DNA of 64,000 nucleotides from Lacipirellula parvula (GTDB taxonomy: Bacteria > Planctomycetota > Planctomycetia > Pirellulales > Lacipirellulaceae), in NCBI RefSeq assembly GCF_009177095.1, contig NZ_AP021861.1, forward strand, positions 3,950,501-4,014,500. Reading direction: 5' to 3'. Positions within the stretch are counted from its first letter, which is position 1; each line of letters opens with the position of its first letter. Position numbers and translations under genes: made by a program. The notes below the pieces were generated by a model. That model did not search any database and was not told the origin of the DNA. It saw only the letters and a program-made list of their open reading frames with translations. Shown here piece after piece: positions 60,081 through 64,000 of the stretch.

Positions 60081-62402
60081 CTAACGCCCCACGCGACCCA
60101 ACTCTCGCTTCACTATCGGCATCTGGAACGCATCAACCCACTCCGGCCGCAACGGCCGCTCTTCGCCGACGAGGAGTTGCTGCCACTCCTGATCGGTCCA
60201 TCGCTCCTTAGCCGGACGTTGGAACTCGTAATACGAATACGCCGGCCCGACGTAAATCATCCGATCGCCGTCGTTATCGATCGCCGCGACCAGAAAGTTG
60301 CAGTCGCCGACGCCGACTTCCAGCACGTTACCTGAATTAGGGTCGGTATGCACGTCGACAACGGTCGGATCCCATTCCGCCGCTCGCTGACCGCCGCTAT
60401 AGAACAAGTCGCAATACCACCCATCGTAATACGGAGCGCCGCTCCCGACGCCGCGGGCATCGATCACCTTCTTCAGCCACGTCGATTCTTCATCGCTAAA
60501 CGGCTCGGCCGCCAACTCCTTGCGTGCGAGTGTTTCCAGCCGCGTCATCGTCATCGCCATCTTTCGCAGAAATTCAATCTGCTGCGTTTTGAGCTGAGCC
60601 AGTTGCGAACCATGCGATCCAGGCGCGCTGTAGTCGGCAGCTTGCAGCAAGCGTTCCCCTTCAGCGGCAAAGAACTTGATGCGTCCGTATAGCTCTGGAT
60701 ACGGCTCTACATAGCCGGCGGGATACTCGCACCGCTCCCGACTCGTGTACGACTGCTTCGCATACAACAGCATGTTGTGTCGCAGTTCCGACCACGAGGC
60801 GAGTTGCGTCTGCAGTTGCTTCCGCTGCCACGCTGCCGTCTGCATCACTTCGGGAAACGCCCCCTCCGCCGGCGGCGCGTCGTCGAGTTGCCGCAACGCG
60901 TCGAGCCACACGTTATAAAGACTCGCCCGCCAAAAACTGCTCGGCCGATTGGCGACATATTCCCGGCTGGCCGCCAAATTCGGCGCGTAGTGCCATCGCT
61001 CCAACTCCTCGGTCAACAGCGGCAGCGCCGCGTCGTTCCCCAGCACATAGGCGACGTCGGGCCCCATCGGCATCATCCGCTTCATCTTCTGGCGTTCGTA
61101 CAAAATCTCGTCGAACACCACTTTGGACAGCGCAAAAGAATCGATCACGAACCGCTGGCCGAACATCTGAAATAGACTCGGAGTTTCAACCTTCCGCTCG
61201 TTGCCCGGGTCGGAGGTAAGCGTTTGCGATTGAATCTGCTGCGTCCCGAACTCGCCGCTCGCCAGTGCCGCCTGCAGTTCGCTCACCGCCTGGGCAGAAG
61301 CAAGATCGCCCAGTTCAGTGATTCTCCGTCGCTCCAACAAATGCGCCGTCTGAGCCGGCATCAGGTTGTCGCTCGCCCCGACGAAGAAGTCGAGCATCTC
61401 ATCCATCTGCTCTAACCGTACCTTAGCGCCGCTCGACTCCAACAACTGCGTTAGCAGCACGCTGTTGCGCAACTCCCGCGCGGAATCGATCTTCAGGCTC
61501 GACTGCGGATCGACAGGCAGCACGCTCCACCCCGTATCGGCCCGCCCCAGCCACATCATCGTTCTGAAATACCGCGACAGCCACGGGGAGAGCGCATAGT
61601 GCCCGCGCGGCTTGAACTGCGAATAGTCGATCGGTCGCTTGCCGCCGTAGATCTCCGTAAAAGCATTTTGCACCGGATCCTGCAAGCGCAGCGTCTGAAC
61701 AAGTTTTAGGATCTCCAGGGCTGCCTCGTCTTGTTCCAACTGCGAGTGGACCAGCAACGTCCCGTCCCACGCATCGGCATGCGGCGTCGTCTGCGGTCCC
61801 GTCGGCGCTCCGGCCCCCTGCAGTAGGTTGCGCGCCACCGTTAGATACAAATCGACGTCGGCCTCGTTGAGCGCCAATTCGCCCCGCTGTCGCGACTCGG
61901 CGCCCAGTTCCGCATGGCACTGCGAGAGCACGGTTTCCAGCAAATCGGTGAATAGTGTCTGCTCCAGCTCCTTGAGCAAATCGACGTACGAGCGATGCAT
62001 CGCGTGCAAGATCGAGTCGGTCGTCACCAGGACCGGCAGATCATTCGAATAAATGGCGAAGTACATCGAGCCAAAGCTGTACCGCTGCCCATGGTCGATC
62101 GAGACGAGCCCCGTCTCTCGCAGCCGCGTCGTCTCCGCCGCGGTGAGCTTGAGTCGCTCGACAGTCTCCTCGAAAAACGGCGCCTCGACGGGATCGAACG
62201 AGAGCTTCGGTAGATATTCCCGCGCCGGCGCGGCGGCCAGCAGCTCGTCGGCCGTCAGCCCGGCATGCAGCTGCAGCAAATCATCAAACCGCTCATCGCG
62301 TCCCGGCGGGGGAGGGGACGAAGCTGCCTCGCTGGCCGGAGATGAACAGCCTGCCGATACTGCTGCTAAGCAAAGCCATCCTGCGGCCAACAGTCGGTAC
62401 AT
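60081..62402 (-). CDS. DUF3160 lipoprotein
   Basis: The 773-residue product has a lipoprotein signal (YRLLAAGWLCLAAVSAGCSS, lipobox AVSAGC) and a DUF3160 body, seen from AIYSNDLPVLVTTDSILHAM and HRSYVDLLKELEQTLF. Further conserved stretches are KPRGHYALSPWLSRYFRTMM, PMGPDVAYVLGNDAAL and DPNSGNVLEVGVG near the end. DUF3160 has no assigned function; it is often found in surface lipoproteins of planctomycetes. GGAGG precedes the ATG at 62402. The open frame continues upstream, but that part is Arg/Ser-rich and lies before the lipobox. Confidence 0.88.
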   Translation of the reverse strand: MYRLLAAGWLCLAAVSAGCSSPASEAASSPPPPGRDERFDDLLQLHAGLTADELLAAAPAREYLPKLSFDPVEAPFFEETVERLKLTAAETTRLRETGLVSIDHGQRYSFGSMYFAIYSNDLPVLVTTDSILHAMHRSYVDLLKELEQTLFTDLLETVLSQCHAELGAESRQRGELALNEADVDLYLTVARNLLQGAGAPTGPQTTPHADAWDGTLLVHSQLEQDEAALEILKLVQTLRLQDPVQNAFTEIYGGKRPIDYSQFKPRGHYALSPWLSRYFRTMMWLGRADTGWSVLPVDPQSSLKIDSARELRNSVLLTQLLESSGAKVRLEQMDEMLDFFVGASDNLMPAQTAHLLERRRITELGDLASAQAVSELQAALASGEFGTQQIQSQTLTSDPGNERKVETPSLFQMFGQRFVIDSFALSKVVFDEILYERQKMKRMMPMGPDVAYVLGNDAALPLLTEELERWHYAPNLAASREYVANRPSSFWRASLYNVWLDALRQLDDAPPAEGAFPEVMQTAAWQRKQLQTQLASWSELRHNMLLYAKQSYTSRERCEYPAGYVEPYPELYGRIKFFAAEGERLLQAADYSAPGSHGSQLAQLKTQQIEFLRKMAMTMTRLETLARKELAAEPFSDEESTWLKKVIDARGVGSGAPYYDGWYCDLFYSGGQRAAEWDPTVVDVHTDPNSGNVLEVGVGDCNFLVAAIDNDGDRMIYVGPAYSYYEFQRPAKERWTDQEWQQLLVGEERPLRPEWVDAFQMPIVKRELGRVGR

Positions 62403-62594
62403 CTCCCGCGCCTCCGTGAAAGCGTCGGCGCGACGCCCCGCGATTGCGAGCCTGCCTCCCGCCAACGTCCTTGGCGATATCTTACTCGATTTAATACGCC
62501 GCGATGTAGAGAACACGTCGCATGGGCGAGAAATCGCACACCAAAGAGAGGAGGTGATGCTCAGCACGTGGACCGAGCCCCGCCAGTCCCATTG

Positions 62595-62672
62595 AAGCCA
62601 CCGGCTCTGCCGGTGGACGAAGTGCTAACCTGCGTCGCTTTCGCTGCGTCCACCGGCGGAGCCGGTGGCTTT
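62595..62672. repeat. Family B palindromic element, copy 2
   Basis: The arms match the copy at 57644-57720 closely (AAGCCACCGGCTCTGCCGGT, CACCGGCGGAGCCGGTGGCT). The loop again has GCTGCGTCC. Its end touches the stop codon of the VWA gene (TAA at 62674-62672), and it separates that gene from the DUF3160 gene's upstream region. Confidence 0.85.
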
Positions 62673-63958
62673 TAATCCAGCGAAGGCAGTGCTTCCACCG
62701 GCCGCAGCGTCGGCGTGCCGCGATCCGCCTGCATCTTCTGGTGCGCCAGCTCGCGCAACGTCACGAAGCGGTGCTGGCCCCCGGTTCCCTCAGCCAGCTG
62801 AATCAGCGAGCAGTTCTCGCGGATCTCGAAGCAGAAATGGACGACGTTGATCTTGATGTTGTTCTTCTTGCAATGCCGCACGATCCGCCGCACGTCGCTC
62901 GGCGAAGGATCGTCCTTCGCTTCGCCGTCGGTCATCAGGAAGATCATATCGGGGTTGCACTGCAGCGCGTTTTCGAGCGCGATGTTGTGATTTGTGTTCG
63001 CCTCGGCCTTCATGTTCTCAACGAAGGACTTAGCTTGCTCTTTGTTCTCGTAGGTGGCGGTGTACATCGTCGGGGCGCCGCCGAACATCACCGCGATGTC
63101 GTTGTAGAACACGATCTGAAAGCGGCACCCTTCGTTCAAATCGCCGAGGCTGCGAATCAGTTCGTTCTTGGCGGCCTCAAGCGGCGTCACCGTCAGGCTG
63201 CGGTCGCCGTCGATCTGATAGGTGAAGACCGAGTTCATGCTTTGCGAACGGTCGAAGGCGTAAACGAAGTTCCCCCCTTCGCCCGCGAGGCCGAACATAC
63301 TCGTGTAAGCGTGGCCCGGCCCTTCGCCATCGCCGGTGCCGGTCCCTTTGCCGGCGCCATGCCCGCCGCCGGTGCCGGTGCCTGAACCGCCGTCGCCTGT
63401 GCCGGTCCCTTCAATCGTGCCGCCGCTCGAAGCAAGCAGCGAGCCCGCGTTCGCGGCAAACGATTCGCGAAACTCCGCGTCAGGCGCCGCCATGCCTATC
63501 AGCGACTCCAACTGCGGGTTGGCCATATCAGTGAGGGTCTCGCCCTCGATCGGCACCTCCGCAGCGCCGACGTCGAGGTTATCCATCTCACTATTGAGCA
63601 TCTCGTCGAGCGGCTGGCCCAAGCCGTCGCCGCCGTTGCCGCCGCCGCCCGCGTCGAAGTCGGTCAGCCCCGGATCGCCTGGGTTGATCGTCAGCTCCAC
63701 GCCAACGTCTTTCGGCGCTGCCTGGTAGGCAAGCCCGAGCACAAGAATCATCGCCATGTGACTGATCATCGAGACCAGCCACGGCGGCGCCGCTTCGATG
63801 CTGAACCACGAACCGCGACGCGACGCTTCGTCGTCGTCCCGCTGCCCGCTTTCATCCCGCTGCGCGCCGGCGTCCGCGCGCACCGCCGCCGCAGAAGCGA
63901 GGCGGCTTTCGGCGGAATTCAAGGCTTGAACCGACATCAATCTACCGACCGCCGACAT
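62672..63958 (-). CDS. VWA-domain membrane protein with Gly/Thr-rich linker
   Basis: The product is about 428 residues. A membrane segment lies near residues 60-80 (WLVSMISHMAMILVLGLAY), followed by a low-complexity acidic/Gly region and then a GTGTGDGGSGTGTGGGHG-type linker near 185-220. The VWA domain begins near VYAFDRSQSMN, which supplies the DxSxS metal-ion-dependent adhesion site, with later FLMTDGEAKDD. The conserved D and S/T residues suggest metal-dependent ligand binding. An alternative TTG start at 63976 would add six residues. Such proteins often pair with MoxR ATPases; the nearest MoxR gene here is 49 kb away. Confidence 0.85.
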   Translation of the reverse strand: MSAVGRLMSVQALNSAESRLASAAAVRADAGAQRDESGQRDDDEASRRGSWFSIEAAPPWLVSMISHMAMILVLGLAYQAAPKDVGVELTINPGDPGLTDFDAGGGGNGGDGLGQPLDEMLNSEMDNLDVGAAEVPIEGETLTDMANPQLESLIGMAAPDAEFRESFAANAGSLLASSGGTIEGTGTGDGGSGTGTGGGHGAGKGTGTGDGEGPGHAYTSMFGLAGEGGNFVYAFDRSQSMNSVFTYQIDGDRSLTVTPLEAAKNELIRSLGDLNEGCRFQIVFYNDIAVMFGGAPTMYTATYENKEQAKSFVENMKAEANTNHNIALENALQCNPDMIFLMTDGEAKDDPSPSDVRRIVRHCKKNNIKINVVHFCFEIRENCSLIQLAEGTGGQHRFVTLRELAHQKMQADRGTPTLRPVEALPSLD

Positions 63959-64000
63959 GTTTCGTGTCGACGGCAATCTTCTGCAAACCGAGCTCGTGCA

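Noticed and set aside
1-64000. tRNA, rRNA, tmRNA, RNase P RNA or SRP RNA genes
   Set aside because: No stretch showed the expected conserved arms or cores by eye. A short RNA gene could be missed without a covariance search.

Overview
The window looks like a chromosomal segment of a GC-rich planctomycete, most likely order Pirellulales (Lacipirellulaceae-like). The evidence is the mix of families typical of that group: DUF1559 prepilin-like proteins with an H-X9-DG end, PVC-type heme-binding CxxCH proteins, DUF4159, DUF3160, MoxR/DUF58/DUF4129 operons, dockerin-like DxNxDGxVDxxDxxxW segments next to PEP-CTERM tails, and an N-terminal LEPR-XLL-like motif on a large protease. No phage, plasmid or transposase genes, CRISPR arrays, tRNAs or rRNAs were recognised.

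Left part (1-12 kb): three proteins with terpenoid-cyclase/prenyltransferase-like repeats, the third fused to DUF4159 modules; a LamG/PEP-CTERM gene broken by a frameshift; a small membrane protein; a large beta-strand-repeat PEP-CTERM protein; and a diheme cytochrome c peroxidase carrying dockerin-like and PEP-CTERM tails. 12-22 kb: a PBP4-type D-Ala-D-Ala carboxypeptidase, a MoxR-DUF58-DUF4129 operon, and a ~1000-residue PVC-type cytochrome/HEAT protein.

21.5-32.5 kb is a carbohydrate region, all on the minus strand. A XylR-type regulator lies just upstream of a xylose-isomerase-like enzyme. A tightly overlapping operon encodes a sugar-binding lipoprotein, a double ABC ATPase, a permease, an aldo/keto reductase, a zinc-type dehydrogenase and a minimal NagA-like deacetylase, followed by a PQQ-type beta-propeller protein. 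This looks like import followed by oxidation of a sugar or amino sugar; the substrate cannot be read from the sequence.

33-42 kb: a dicarboxylate/glutamate-type symporter, a stand-alone rpsD, four PEP-CTERM proteins, a DUF1559 protein, and a TspO-DUF2238 pair. 43-54 kb: a subtilase with ten ~47-residue tandem repeats, a sugar-nucleotide epimerase next to a Tat-exported metallopeptidase, two csrA genes flanking a lipoprotein lipase, a UVR-motif protein and a possible hemerythrin-like protein. 54-64 kb: a TfoX-N protein, a further PEP-CTERM exoprotein, a YbaN/DUF454 protein, a C45 acyltransferase, a DUF3160 lipoprotein and a VWA protein.

The strongest signal not explained by genes is a set of intergenic palindromic repeat families placed at gene 3' ends. 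One family (A) has six full copies and two half copies here, with conserved loops as well as conserved arms. Another (D) occurs twice in opposite orientations, each time between convergent genes. Eight PEP-CTERM-type tails occur in 64 kb without any visible sorting enzyme.
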